Made by a program: the position numbers and the translations under genes
In this document: positions 55,396 through 63,904 of the stretch, piece after piece
Numbering within the stretch: the stretch's first letter is position 1
Layout: every line of letters begins with the position of its first letter
Assembly (NCBI RefSeq): GCF_900207585.1
Contig: NZ_OAOP01000005.1
Coordinates: 248,001-312,000 of the forward strand
DNA: 64,000 nucleotides
Reading direction: 5' to 3'
From: Bacillus oleivorans
Lineage (GTDB): Bacteria; Bacillota; Bacilli; Bacillales; JC228
Notes under the pieces: model-generated
Seen by the model: only the letters and a program-made list of their open reading frames with translations
Told to the model about the DNA's origin: nothing
The model's database searches: none

Positions 55396-55932
55396 ATGAA
55401 GGAACCAAAGAATGTGGTGGAAATACTACGTCATGCTAGACACGATTGGCTAAACCAGCTTCAGCTAATAAAAGGGAATTTAGATCTCGGCAAAACTAAT
55501 CGTGCTAAAGAAATCATTGACGAAATCATAATTGACGCGAGAAACGAGTCGAATTTGAGTAATTTGGGATTAGATGATTTTAGTTCACTTCTGTTAACCT
55601 GTAATTGGATGCAGCATTTTTTTAGGTTAGAATATGAGGTCCTTGTGACCAAAGGAACATTTCCATTAGAAGATCAGGAGATCACAGCCTGGATGAATAA
55701 GTTGTTTCTATATTTGGAGGACTCATTCGATCCTAAGGCTGAAAATCATGTATTCATTTCGATTGAAGTAGCAACGGAATGGACACGCTTATTATTTGAA
55801 GTTAGAGGAGAATTTCTTCCCAATTCAAATATAGTAACATACATACATAAGCATCCTTTGAAAAATGGGACAGTTGACTTGATCGAAGAAATGGAAGGTG
55901 AACTGGCCTTTGCAATTATGATTAGTGAATGA
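55396..55932 (+). CDS. spo0B: Sporulation initiation phosphotransferase Spo0B
   Basis: Passes phosphate from Spo0F to Spo0A in the phosphorelay. The phosphoacceptor helix is LRHARHDWLNQLQLIKGNL; by alignment with B. subtilis the active histidine is the one in RHDW, residue 16. The C-terminal part is a degenerate histidine-kinase-like ATPase fold. It has 178 residues, with a shorter N-terminus than in B. subtilis. GGGGAAG is near ATG 55396. A TGTTATACT extended -10 lies at 55263-55271, and a hairpin (TGTA.CGG...CCG.TACA around 55327-55348) is in the leader. Obg follows 24 bp downstream, as in B. subtilis. Confidence 0.93.
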   Translation: MKEPKNVVEILRHARHDWLNQLQLIKGNLDLGKTNRAKEIIDEIIIDARNESNLSNLGLDDFSSLLLTCNWMQHFFRLEYEVLVTKGTFPLEDQEITAWMNKLFLYLEDSFDPKAENHVFISIEVATEWTRLLFEVRGEFLPNSNIVTYIHKHPLKNGTVDLIEEMEGELAFAIMISE

Positions 55933-57243
<1,311 letters not shown>

Positions 57244-57298
57244 GCTTCCTCACTCACTTTGGATCCATTATTGATTATGACTAGAGGGGGAGCGCAAG

Positions 57299-58168
57299 AT
57301 GAAAATCGCCTATTTAGGACCTGAAGCAACATTCACACACGAGGCGGTTCGGACTTTTTTTCCTGAAGGAGATCCAAAAGCCTATAAAACAATTCCAGAT
57401 TCGCTGGATGCCTTGCAAAGAGGAGAAGTAGATGCAGCTGTTGTGCCGCTAGAGAATGCTTTAGAAGGGTCAGTTAATATTACATTGGATTATCTGATTC
57501 ATGAAGTCCACCATCCGATTGTGGCTGAGTTAACCCTTCCAATCCGTCAGCATTTAATGGTTCACCCTGATTATGCAAATGATTGGGAAAGTATCGAGAA
57601 AATCTATTCACATACGCAAGCATTGGCACAATGTCATCGCTTTTTACATCAGCAATTTTCAAATATTCCGAGGGAAGAAGCGACATCCACTTCGGCAGCA
57701 GCCAAAAAGGTAAAAGAGGAGAAAGAGCGGAAAATTGGTGCGATTGCGAATGAACTGGCGGCTAAACATCATGGCCTGCAAATTGTAAAAAGAGATATTC
57801 ATGATTCGAAAAATAATCATACCCGATTTGCAATCGTAGCCAATCATCCCATTCCAGCGGCTTCCAAACAAGTCAAACTGAAATCATATAAAACTACGAT
57901 TACTGTTACTCTGCCAATGGATGAAGCAGGAACGCTGCACCAAGTACTGTCTGCTTTTGCCTGGAGAAAGTTAAACTTAAGCAAAATTGAATCTAGACCT
58001 ATGAAAACAGGACTAGGACATTACTATTTTATTATTGATATTGAGGAAAAATGGGATGACGTATTAATCCCTGGGGCCATTCAGGAATTAGAAGCAATCG
58101 GCTGCGGAGTGAAAATTTTAGGGAGCTACCCTTCATACTCAACCGTAACATTGCAATCAGCCAAATGA
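57299..58168 (+). CDS. pheA: Prephenate dehydratase
   Basis: Converts prephenate to phenylpyruvate in phenylalanine synthesis. The catalytic domain (about 1-185) has YLGPEATFTHEA, VVPLENALEGSVN and the NHTRFAIV Thr-Arg-Phe motif. The ACT regulatory domain (about 200-285) has ESRPMKTGLGHYYF, the Phe-binding ESRP. It has 289 residues. In B. subtilis pheB lies between obg and pheA; here the gap is only 55 bp, so pheB is absent from this place. No leader peptide or T-box is seen. Confidence 0.97.
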   Translation: MKIAYLGPEATFTHEAVRTFFPEGDPKAYKTIPDSLDALQRGEVDAAVVPLENALEGSVNITLDYLIHEVHHPIVAELTLPIRQHLMVHPDYANDWESIEKIYSHTQALAQCHRFLHQQFSNIPREEATSTSAAAKKVKEEKERKIGAIANELAAKHHGLQIVKRDIHDSKNNHTRFAIVANHPIPAASKQVKLKSYKTTITVTLPMDEAGTLHQVLSAFAWRKLNLSKIESRPMKTGLGHYYFIIDIEEKWDDVLIPGAIQELEAIGCGVKILGSYPSYSTVTLQSAK

Positions 58169-58174
58169 ACGAAC

Positions 58175-58212
58175 TAAAAAAGAAGAAGGCTACGCTGTAG
58201 TCTTCTTTTTTC
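58175..58212. terminator. Bidirectional terminator between pheA and niaR
   Basis: AAAAAAGAAGA and TCTTCTTTTTT pair around a CTAC/GTAG inner stem (58176-58211). A-run and T-run sit on the two sides, suiting both convergent genes. Confidence 0.85.
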
Positions 58213-58217
58213 CGTCT

Positions 58218-58754
58218 TTAATTTATCGTTTCTACTAAAAAGCCTGCTTTCTCAAGGGCCTTTTCCGCTTCATCGAGCTGCTGCTCACTCTGTGCGGATA
58301 ATGTATGGAGGTGGTATCCTTCTGTTAGTTCTAATAAAAAGGAAGCTTTATTTTTCTTCATATTCTCCATAAAAAGCTGAACATCCCTTCGATTGGAGAC
58401 CATTACCGATGCTTTTAAATCCCCGTAAACCGGATGATCAATCGTTACGTCTTTTACCGTGACCCCGAAATCGACAATAAGCTGCAGCTCTTCCTCTGTC
58501 CGCTCAGGCGTATGATAGCAGGCAACAATCCGTTCAACATAGGTATTAGGTTCATTTTTAACATAGATATAACCTTGACTCGTTGCTACAATAGGCACAT
58601 TCGTTGCTTTGAGCAGGGTAATGTCGCCTACGATAACCTGCCGTGATACATTGGTTTGTTTCGCTAATTCACTGCCCGTAAGAGGCTCCTTCGCGTTTTT
58701 TAACAAATTCAAAATAAAGTTTCTTCGTTCAGCCCCTAACATTTTTTTACTCAT
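58218..58754 (-). CDS. niaR: NAD biosynthesis repressor NiaR
   Basis: A nicotinate-responsive repressor of NAD genes. I place the start at 58754 (MSKKMLGAERRNFILNLL) after GGGAGGGG; upstream in-frame codons have no support. The HTH_11 domain is at about 8-60 (GSELAKQTNVSRQVIVGDITLL). The 3H domain (about 75-170) has conserved histidines in CYHTPE, TIDHPVYGDL and YHLHTLS. It has 178 residues. It is the syntenic yrxA, but the nadB-nadC-nadA and nifS genes that accompany it in B. subtilis are absent here; nadE at 62309 is the only NAD gene nearby. Confidence 0.93.
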   Translation of the reverse strand: MSKKMLGAERRNFILNLLKNAKEPLTGSELAKQTNVSRQVIVGDITLLKATNVPIVATSQGYIYVKNEPNTYVERIVACYHTPERTEEELQLIVDFGVTVKDVTIDHPVYGDLKASVMVSNRRDVQLFMENMKKNKASFLLELTEGYHLHTLSAQSEQQLDEAEKALEKAGFLVETIN

Positions 58755-59036
58755 CGGAAACCCCTCCCTTATACGTAGTATTTTACTAAAAATAAGCAAG
58801 GAATGTAATGGTATACCTCTATTATCACTTCTCACCTTAGCCTCCTCCCTCTTTAAACAATCCTCTCCCCTATTCTCTCTTCTCCTCCTCTCTTTTTACT
58901 TTTTCATCAAACACACATCTTTTTATTTTTGTCATAAATATGTAAAGGGTCGATTCTTATTTGCAAGGAGGCACATATTTTTACGAATCCTTTCATATTT
59001 TTTTTTTGAGGAAGATTAGCAAAATGCCTAGAGTCA

Positions 59037-59044
59037 CATAGACT
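59037..59044 (+). promoter_or_regulatory. Candidate sigma-E -10 of safA
   Basis: CATAGACT, the same octamer as in the spoIVFA candidate promoter, is 35 bp before the safA start. The -35 is unclear; a good TCATATT (58993-58999) is too far upstream. The rest of 58755-59036 is pyrimidine-rich on the plus strand and shows nothing clear besides the niaR leader. Confidence 0.3.
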
Positions 59045-59078
59045 ATATGGACGAATGCCTGACAGGAGGGAAGCGCAC

Positions 59079-61319
59079 GTGAAGATTCACATTGTCCAAA
59101 AAGGGGATACTCTTTGGAAGATCGCCAAAAAATATGGCGTGAATTTCGATGAGTTAAAAAAGATGAATGCCCAGCTATCAAACCCCGATATGATTATGCC
59201 GGGCATGAAGATTAAAGTACCCGACTCTGGCGGATCGGTAAAAAAAGAAGCAATTGTACCTAGAAAAGAACTGCCTGTTAAGGAACATCCTTTGAGCAAT
59301 CAGCAGCCCATAACGCAACCAATTAAAGAAGTTCCCAAGAAAGAAGTGCCTAAAAAAGTTGAAGGTGTACAATTTACCCCTAAAATGCCAAAGCCGATTG
59401 TTCCTGACATCGATATCAATAATTATTATATGACCAACATGGAAAACATGTCCGTACAAAAAAAGGAAATGCCAAAAATTCCGCCACAGCCTAAAGCCGT
59501 TTTACCAGGCGTGAAAAAAGAAATGCCAAAGGCACCGGTTGCACCGATTAAGGAAGCACCGGTTAAACCAATCGCACCAATTATGGAAAAACCCGTTGCT
59601 CCAATTAAGGAAAAACCGGTTGCACCTATTAAACCGATTATGGAAAAACCTTATGCACCTATAAAAGAGAAACCGATTGCTCCAATTGAAGAAAATATTG
59701 CCCCTATTACAGAAGAGGTACCTGAATTTCCAGTTCAGCCAGCATTCGAAGAATATGCTGTACCAGTCTCGCCTGTTTTACCTGGATCGGGACTTTGTCC
59801 CCCGCCGCCATGCCCTCCAGGGTTAGGACTAATGCCTGGTTTTGCTCCACAAGTACAAGGAGTCGCAACACCGCCATTTCCAAATCAAATGCCGATGTTT
59901 ATGGACGAATCACCATACGAACCGTTTGATGATTATCCGGTAATGGGTGTTGAAGAAACAATGGAGGATGTGAATATGCCTTTTATGCCAAATGTACAAC
60001 ATCCATTTGCACAACTTCCGACTTTTACTGAGTCAGTTATGCAGCCATATGGTCAATATCCTCATGCGCCAATGGGAGGTCCAGGATTCGGCGGATTACC
60101 AATGGGAGGTCTAGAATATGGCGGAGGTCTAATGGGAGGCCAAGAATTTGACGGTGGCCCGATGGGAGGCCCACAATATGGCGGAGCCCCAGTGGAAAAT
60201 CAAGGATTTGACGCAGGACCAATAGGTGGCCCAGAATACGGCGGAGTACCGATGGGAGGCTCGCAATTTGGCGGAGTACCAATGGGAGGCCCGCAATTTG
60301 GCGGAGTACCAATGGGAGGCCCGCAATTTGGCGGAGTACCAATGGGAGGCCCGCAATTTGGCGGAGTACCAATGGGAGGCCCGCAATTTGGCGGAGTACC
60401 AATGGGAGGCCCGCAATTTGGCGGAGTACCAATGGGAGGCCCGCAATTTGGCGGAGTACCAATGGGAGGCCCGCAATATGGCGGAGGTCCGATGGGAGGC
60501 CCGCAATTTGGCGGAGTACCAATGGGAGGCCCGCAATATGGCGGAGGCCCGATGGGAGGCCCGCAATTTGACGGAGGCCCGATGGGAGGCCCGCAATATG
60601 GCGGAGGCCCGATGGGAGGCCCGCAATTTGACGGTGGCCCGATGGGAGGCCCGCAATTTGGCGGAGTACCAATGGGAGGCCCGCAATATGGCGGAGGCCC
60701 GATGGGAGGCCCGCAATTTGTCGGAGGCCCTATGGGAGGCCCAGAATATGACGGAGGTCCAATGGGAGGCCCGCAATTTAGTGGAGTACCAATGGGAGGC
60801 CCGCAATATGGCGGAGGCACAATGGGAGGCCCGCAATATGTCGGAGGCCCGATGGGAGGCCCGCAATTTGGCGGAGGCTCGATGGGAAGCCCGCAATATG
60901 GCGGAGGCCCGATGGGAAGCCCGCAATTTGACGGAGGCCCGATGGGAGGGCCGCAATATGGCGGAGTACCAATGGGAGGCCTGCAATATGGCGGAGTACC
61001 AATGGGAAGCCCGCAATATGGCGGAGGTCCAATGGGCGGATCAGGATACTCAATGACACCGCCGCAAGCACAAGGCATATATGAAGATGATTTTTCTGAT
61101 GATTATCAGGATGCTCCTTATGCACCTAGGCAACAAGTTCAAGGATTGTTTAATGATTGTGGCTGCGGCGGTCCGAAACTTATGCCAAACGGATACCCAG
61201 TCCCTTATTACCCGCAAGGAGAAGTGGCTCCGTTTGGAGTTCAAGATTCCCCATATGGTCTAAATCTTTATGGTCCTGAACCGATGCGTAACAATGATGA
61301 GCAAGAACCACAAGTCTAA
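59079..61319 (+). CDS. safA: Spore coat assembly protein SafA, greatly enlarged by tandem repeats
   Basis: Inner-coat morphogenetic protein that binds SpoVID and cortex peptidoglycan. The start is GTG 59079, 8 nt after CAGGAGGG, giving MKIHIVQKGDTLWKIAKKYG as in B. subtilis. The LysM domain is at residues about 1-48. A Lys/Pro-rich part with KPVAPIKE-type repeats follows (about 150-210). The SafA mark SPVLPGSGLCPPPPCP is at about 230-245. A 320-residue repeat of ten residues (GGPQFGGVPM, GGPQYGGGPM) covers about 338-657, and the C-terminus has DCGCGGPKLMPNGYPVPYYP. It has 746 residues against 387 in B. subtilis. Composition of the repeat (Gly, Pro, Met, Gln) is unlike its neighbours. Confidence 0.93.
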   Translation: MKIHIVQKGDTLWKIAKKYGVNFDELKKMNAQLSNPDMIMPGMKIKVPDSGGSVKKEAIVPRKELPVKEHPLSNQQPITQPIKEVPKKEVPKKVEGVQFTPKMPKPIVPDIDINNYYMTNMENMSVQKKEMPKIPPQPKAVLPGVKKEMPKAPVAPIKEAPVKPIAPIMEKPVAPIKEKPVAPIKPIMEKPYAPIKEKPIAPIEENIAPITEEVPEFPVQPAFEEYAVPVSPVLPGSGLCPPPPCPPGLGLMPGFAPQVQGVATPPFPNQMPMFMDESPYEPFDDYPVMGVEETMEDVNMPFMPNVQHPFAQLPTFTESVMQPYGQYPHAPMGGPGFGGLPMGGLEYGGGLMGGQEFDGGPMGGPQYGGAPVENQGFDAGPIGGPEYGGVPMGGSQFGGVPMGGPQFGGVPMGGPQFGGVPMGGPQFGGVPMGGPQFGGVPMGGPQFGGVPMGGPQFGGVPMGGPQYGGGPMGGPQFGGVPMGGPQYGGGPMGGPQFDGGPMGGPQYGGGPMGGPQFDGGPMGGPQFGGVPMGGPQYGGGPMGGPQFVGGPMGGPEYDGGPMGGPQFSGVPMGGPQYGGGTMGGPQYVGGPMGGPQFGGGSMGSPQYGGGPMGSPQFDGGPMGGPQYGGVPMGGLQYGGVPMGSPQYGGGPMGGSGYSMTPPQAQGIYEDDFSDDYQDAPYAPRQQVQGLFNDCGCGGPKLMPNGYPVPYYPQGEVAPFGVQDSPYGLNLYGPEPMRNNDEQEPQV
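60090..61049 (+). repeat. 32-unit tandem 30-bp repeat inside safA
   Basis: Each unit is 30 bp (consensus GGCGGAGTACCAATGGGAGG followed by CCCGCAATTT) and codes for ten residues. All 32 units keep the phase without an insertion or deletion. Six units (60271-60450) are identical, which points to recent expansion. The other units vary mainly at GTACCA or GGCCCG and at TTT or TAT. Confidence 0.95.
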
Positions 61320-62280
61320 GTTATCAGGAGACGATCCCAGTCATAATCGTCTCCTTTCCTTTTTTCAGGCAAATTTAGATGAGCCCATAAAAAAAATCCA
61401 TCGAGTCAGGGACCATATTTATAAAATTGAGACCGATCTAACGATGTATGTAGGGAAGGGATTTTCCAATAAAGCTTCATTTAAAAAACAAAAATGGTTA
61501 ACGAAAAGACTTCAAAAGGCAGGCTTCAAAAAAACTTATCAATTTCTAAAAACTGATATGAATAAAGGCTATCATTATAAGGGGAAATACTATGGGATTC
61601 TTACTTGGATCGAACACGGTCACCCAGTTTTCCGTTTTAATTCAATTGAAAATTGTGAAGCGGGAATCATACTGCTCAATGAATTTCATGACCATACTAA
61701 AAAAGTATTAGCGGAAGGGAATCCGCATTTTGCAACAACCAATTATTATCAAAAATGGGTGGATCGCTTTCAGCAATTTAAACGTAATATCCATATAGTA
61801 GAAACCTTAGTTCCATCTCCGGTAATCGATGATATTTTAAAATGGGGCAGGGAATCTTTAAAAATGATTGAACATCGTTCACCACAGGAAAAAAATGAAC
61901 TAGTTATTCTTCATGGCGATGTAGCCCACCATAACTTCATCCGTACTGAAAACAATGACCTGTTTCTTATTGACTTTGACTTATCTTCAGCAGGAAACCC
62001 TATTCATGATTACCTGCAATATGCCAATCGCATTTTGCCATTCCTGCATTGGGACTTAAATCATTTAACAAATCTCCCAGTTATCTCACAATATCTTCGG
62101 GACCCTTATTTTTTAAAGGCACTTATGTATCCGACAGACATATACCGAGAATGGAATCGAGCCATAAAACAGAGATTATTGGGGCAAGAAAAATGGATTC
62201 ATAACTTACTAAACGCAACCATAGAGCAATTTGAACAAAGATCAAATTTTTTTGACTCCCTTCAAAATATGGTAAAATAG
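61297..62280 (+). CDS. CotS-like phosphotransferase-fold protein, start uncertain
   Basis: An aminoglycoside-phosphotransferase/kinase-fold protein similar to the CotS/YutH spore-coat group. Visible parts are HRVRDHIYKIETDLTMYVGKGF (N-lobe, a VGKG Lys), GILTWIEHG (hinge), ILHGDVAHHNFI (catalytic loop, HGD intact) and LFLIDFDLSSAGNP (metal Asp). This one keeps the residues that YsxE has lost. The frame opens inside safA; ATGs at 61270, 61294 and 61297 have no good ribosome binding site, and the safA terminator lies within codons about 11-24. The true start may be downstream with a rare codon, or translation may depend on read-through of safA mRNA. It has up to 327 residues from 61297. Confidence 0.75.
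   Translation: MSKNHKSKLSGDDPSHNRLLSFFQANLDEPIKKIHRVRDHIYKIETDLTMYVGKGFSNKASFKKQKWLTKRLQKAGFKKTYQFLKTDMNKGYHYKGKYYGILTWIEHGHPVFRFNSIENCEAGIILLNEFHDHTKKVLAEGNPHFATTNYYQKWVDRFQQFKRNIHIVETLVPSPVIDDILKWGRESLKMIEHRSPQEKNELVILHGDVAHHNFIRTENNDLFLIDFDLSSAGNPIHDYLQYANRILPFLHWDLNHLTNLPVISQYLRDPYFLKALMYPTDIYREWNRAIKQRLLGQEKWIHNLLNATIEQFEQRSNFFDSLQNMVK
61327..61367 (+). terminator. Terminator of safA, inside the next reading frame
   Basis: GGAGACGAT (61327-61335) and ATCGTCTCC (61346-61354) form a perfect 9-bp stem followed by TTTCCTTTTTT. It starts 8 bp after the safA stop but lies within the coding frame of the following kinase-like gene. Confidence 0.85.
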
Positions 62281-62308
62281 AGACAAACTTTGTGAAAGGG
62301 AGAACATA

Positions 62309-63049
62309 ATGGAAGAAAAAGTGAATCATTTAGTATCTTGGCTCCAATTAAAGGTAAAAGAAGCCAATGCAAATGGAGCAATTGTGGGTATTAGCGGCGG
62401 AATTGACTCTGCGGTGGTTACACATTTAATTAAACGTGCATTTCCCAACGATTCATTCGGTTTAATTATGCCTTGTAAAAGTAATCCTCGTGATCAGGAG
62501 GATGCACTCAAGGTAGTGGAGAGCAGTGAAATTGATTACCGCATCATTGACTTATCCGAGACTCATACTGTTTTAATGGATCAAATCAAAAAGCAGATCG
62601 CCGAGGCAGGTACCTGGAATGATGAACGTGCTAAATTAGGGGAAGCTAATACGAAAGCAAGACTCCGTATGACTACGTTATATGCTGTTGCCAACAACTA
62701 TGGCTATATAGTGGTCGGAACTGACAATGCGGCTGAATGGCATACCGGATACTTTACTAAATATGGTGATGGCGGAGTAGATTTGGTTCCTCTTGTTCAC
62801 TTAACTAAAGGTGAAGTTAGAGAAATGGCAAAATATCTTGGTGTACCAGATGATGTGATCAATAAAGCGCCAAGTGCAGGACTATGGGAAGGTCAAACCG
62901 ATGAAAATGAAATGGGCACAACTTACGATATGATTGATGCTTATTTAAGGGGAGAAACGATTCCTGAAAAAGACCGTCAAATTATTGAAAAAATGCATGC
63001 TATGTCTGAACATAAGCGACATCTGGCAGCTGCACCCCCTAAATTTTAA
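62309..63049 (+). CDS. nadE: NH3-dependent NAD+ synthetase
   Basis: Amidates nicotinate adenine dinucleotide to NAD+ with ATP and ammonia. The PP-loop is GISGGIDSAVV (residues about 28-38). ARLRMTTLYAVAN, VVGTDNAAEWHTGYFTKYGDGG and LTKGEVREMAKYLGVP are diagnostic. It has 246 residues with no glutaminase domain, shorter than the 272 of B. subtilis, and resembles a second bacterial NadE subtype. AAAGGGAG precedes ATG 62309. Its neighbour niaR (on the other side of safA) may regulate it, though I see no operator. Confidence 0.95.
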   Translation: MEEKVNHLVSWLQLKVKEANANGAIVGISGGIDSAVVTHLIKRAFPNDSFGLIMPCKSNPRDQEDALKVVESSEIDYRIIDLSETHTVLMDQIKKQIAEAGTWNDERAKLGEANTKARLRMTTLYAVANNYGYIVVGTDNAAEWHTGYFTKYGDGGVDLVPLVHLTKGEVREMAKYLGVPDDVINKAPSAGLWEGQTDENEMGTTYDMIDAYLRGETIPEKDRQIIEKMHAMSEHKRHLAAAPPKF

Positions 63050-63079
63050 CAAACTGGACTGAAATGACAGAATGAAAGC

Positions 63080-63144
63080 CTCTTTTTGCTGACAAGCTAA
63101 AAATAGCATGTAAAAACATGCAATTGTCAGCAAAGGGGGTTTTT
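63080..63144 (+). terminator. Large nested hairpin between nadE and the lipoprotein gene
   Basis: Arms 63080-63095 and 63124-63139 pair over about 16 bp (core TTTGCTGACAA with TTGTCAGCAAA). Inside is GCATGT (63106-63111)/ACATGC (63116-63121). TTTTT follows at 63140-63144. It fits a terminator of nadE, but its 3' arm also contains the AAAGGGGG ribosome binding site of the next gene. Confidence 0.8.
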
Positions 63145-63147
63145 AGG

Positions 63148-63792
63148 TTGAACCGAAAAATTGTAAGTATCCCTCTAACATGTCTCATACTTGCAGGGGT
63201 TACCGCTTGTACCACCAACCCAAATGGTGGTGAAACGGCTCAGAACGACCCCTTCCAGCGAGTCGGGTTTTATTCAAATCAAGACGGCGGATTTATGAAT
63301 AACCACCGTGGTCCTGCGCAAGGATTATATAACGATCCTACATTAAACCGCGGTCAGAACAAGATTGAGGATTATACCTATTCAGATACAGATTATAATT
63401 ACCATAATCATATTAATAATCCTGAATGGATGACGCAAAGACCTTATTTTGAAAGGTATAATGGTGAATTAGCCAATGAAATTTCTAACCGGGTTGGGGA
63501 GGTACAGCATGTCCGGCATGTTCGTACCATAGTATATAATGATACGATTTTCCTCGGAGTGCAGATTGATGACCCAGTTCACAAGGATCAAGTTGTTCAT
63601 ACAGTTAGGGAAGCCGTGATTCCATACCAGGATGGAAGAAAAATTGTTGTCATAACTGATCCAAAAGAATTTTTCCGAATGCGGGAAGTAGACAATAAAA
63701 TGCGGGATGGTAAAAATGTGGATGAGATAAATCGTGAATTAGAGGAGCTTTTTTCCACTTATTTACCCAATGAACAGGAAACTGCAGAATAA
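63148..63792 (+). CDS. YhcN/YlaJ-family sporulation lipoprotein (CoxA-like)
   Basis: 214 residues. I choose TTG 63148, 8 nt after AAAGGGGG (63132-63139), giving MNRKIVSIPLTCLILAGVTAC with a lipobox ending VTAC (Cys about 21). The in-frame ATG 63118 lies inside the hairpin and would spoil the signal peptide. The C-terminal YhcN/YlaJ domain (about 105-205) has LANEISNRVGEVQHVRHVRTI and FLGVQIDD. In B. subtilis the related cortex protein gene coxA follows safA, so this is probably the equivalent. It is likely forespore- or cortex-associated by family. Confidence 0.88.
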   Translation: MNRKIVSIPLTCLILAGVTACTTNPNGGETAQNDPFQRVGFYSNQDGGFMNNHRGPAQGLYNDPTLNRGQNKIEDYTYSDTDYNYHNHINNPEWMTQRPYFERYNGELANEISNRVGEVQHVRHVRTIVYNDTIFLGVQIDDPVHKDQVVHTVREAVIPYQDGRKIVVITDPKEFFRMREVDNKMRDGKNVDEINRELEELFSTYLPNEQETAE

Positions 63793-63796
63793 CGGA

Positions 63797-63825
63797 GGCA
63801 GGGCCAAACCGGCTCTGCTTTTTTA
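63797..63825 (+). terminator. Terminator of the lipoprotein gene
   Basis: GCAGGGCC (63798-63805) and GGCTCTGC (63811-63818) form an 8-bp stem with one G-U pair, followed by TTTTTT. Confidence 0.9.
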
Positions 63826-63904
63826 ATTATATTTAAAATGGATAAAGTTTCTATGTTTGGTCAAACTAACTAAAGAATACATTTTAACTACCGAGGTGAC
63901 CAGT

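Noticed and set aside
58609-59019. 136-codon plus-strand frame overlapping the niaR start.
   Set aside because: It is antisense to the conserved niaR N-terminus and translates a pyrimidine-rich intergenic stretch; there is no ribosome binding site.
60037-61125. Long open frames of 211, 295 and 292 codons on the minus strand and 276 codons in another plus frame over safA.
   Set aside because: A 30-bp repeat without stops in these frames keeps all of them open automatically. They have no ribosome binding sites or domain content; only the SafA frame links LysM and C-terminal domains.
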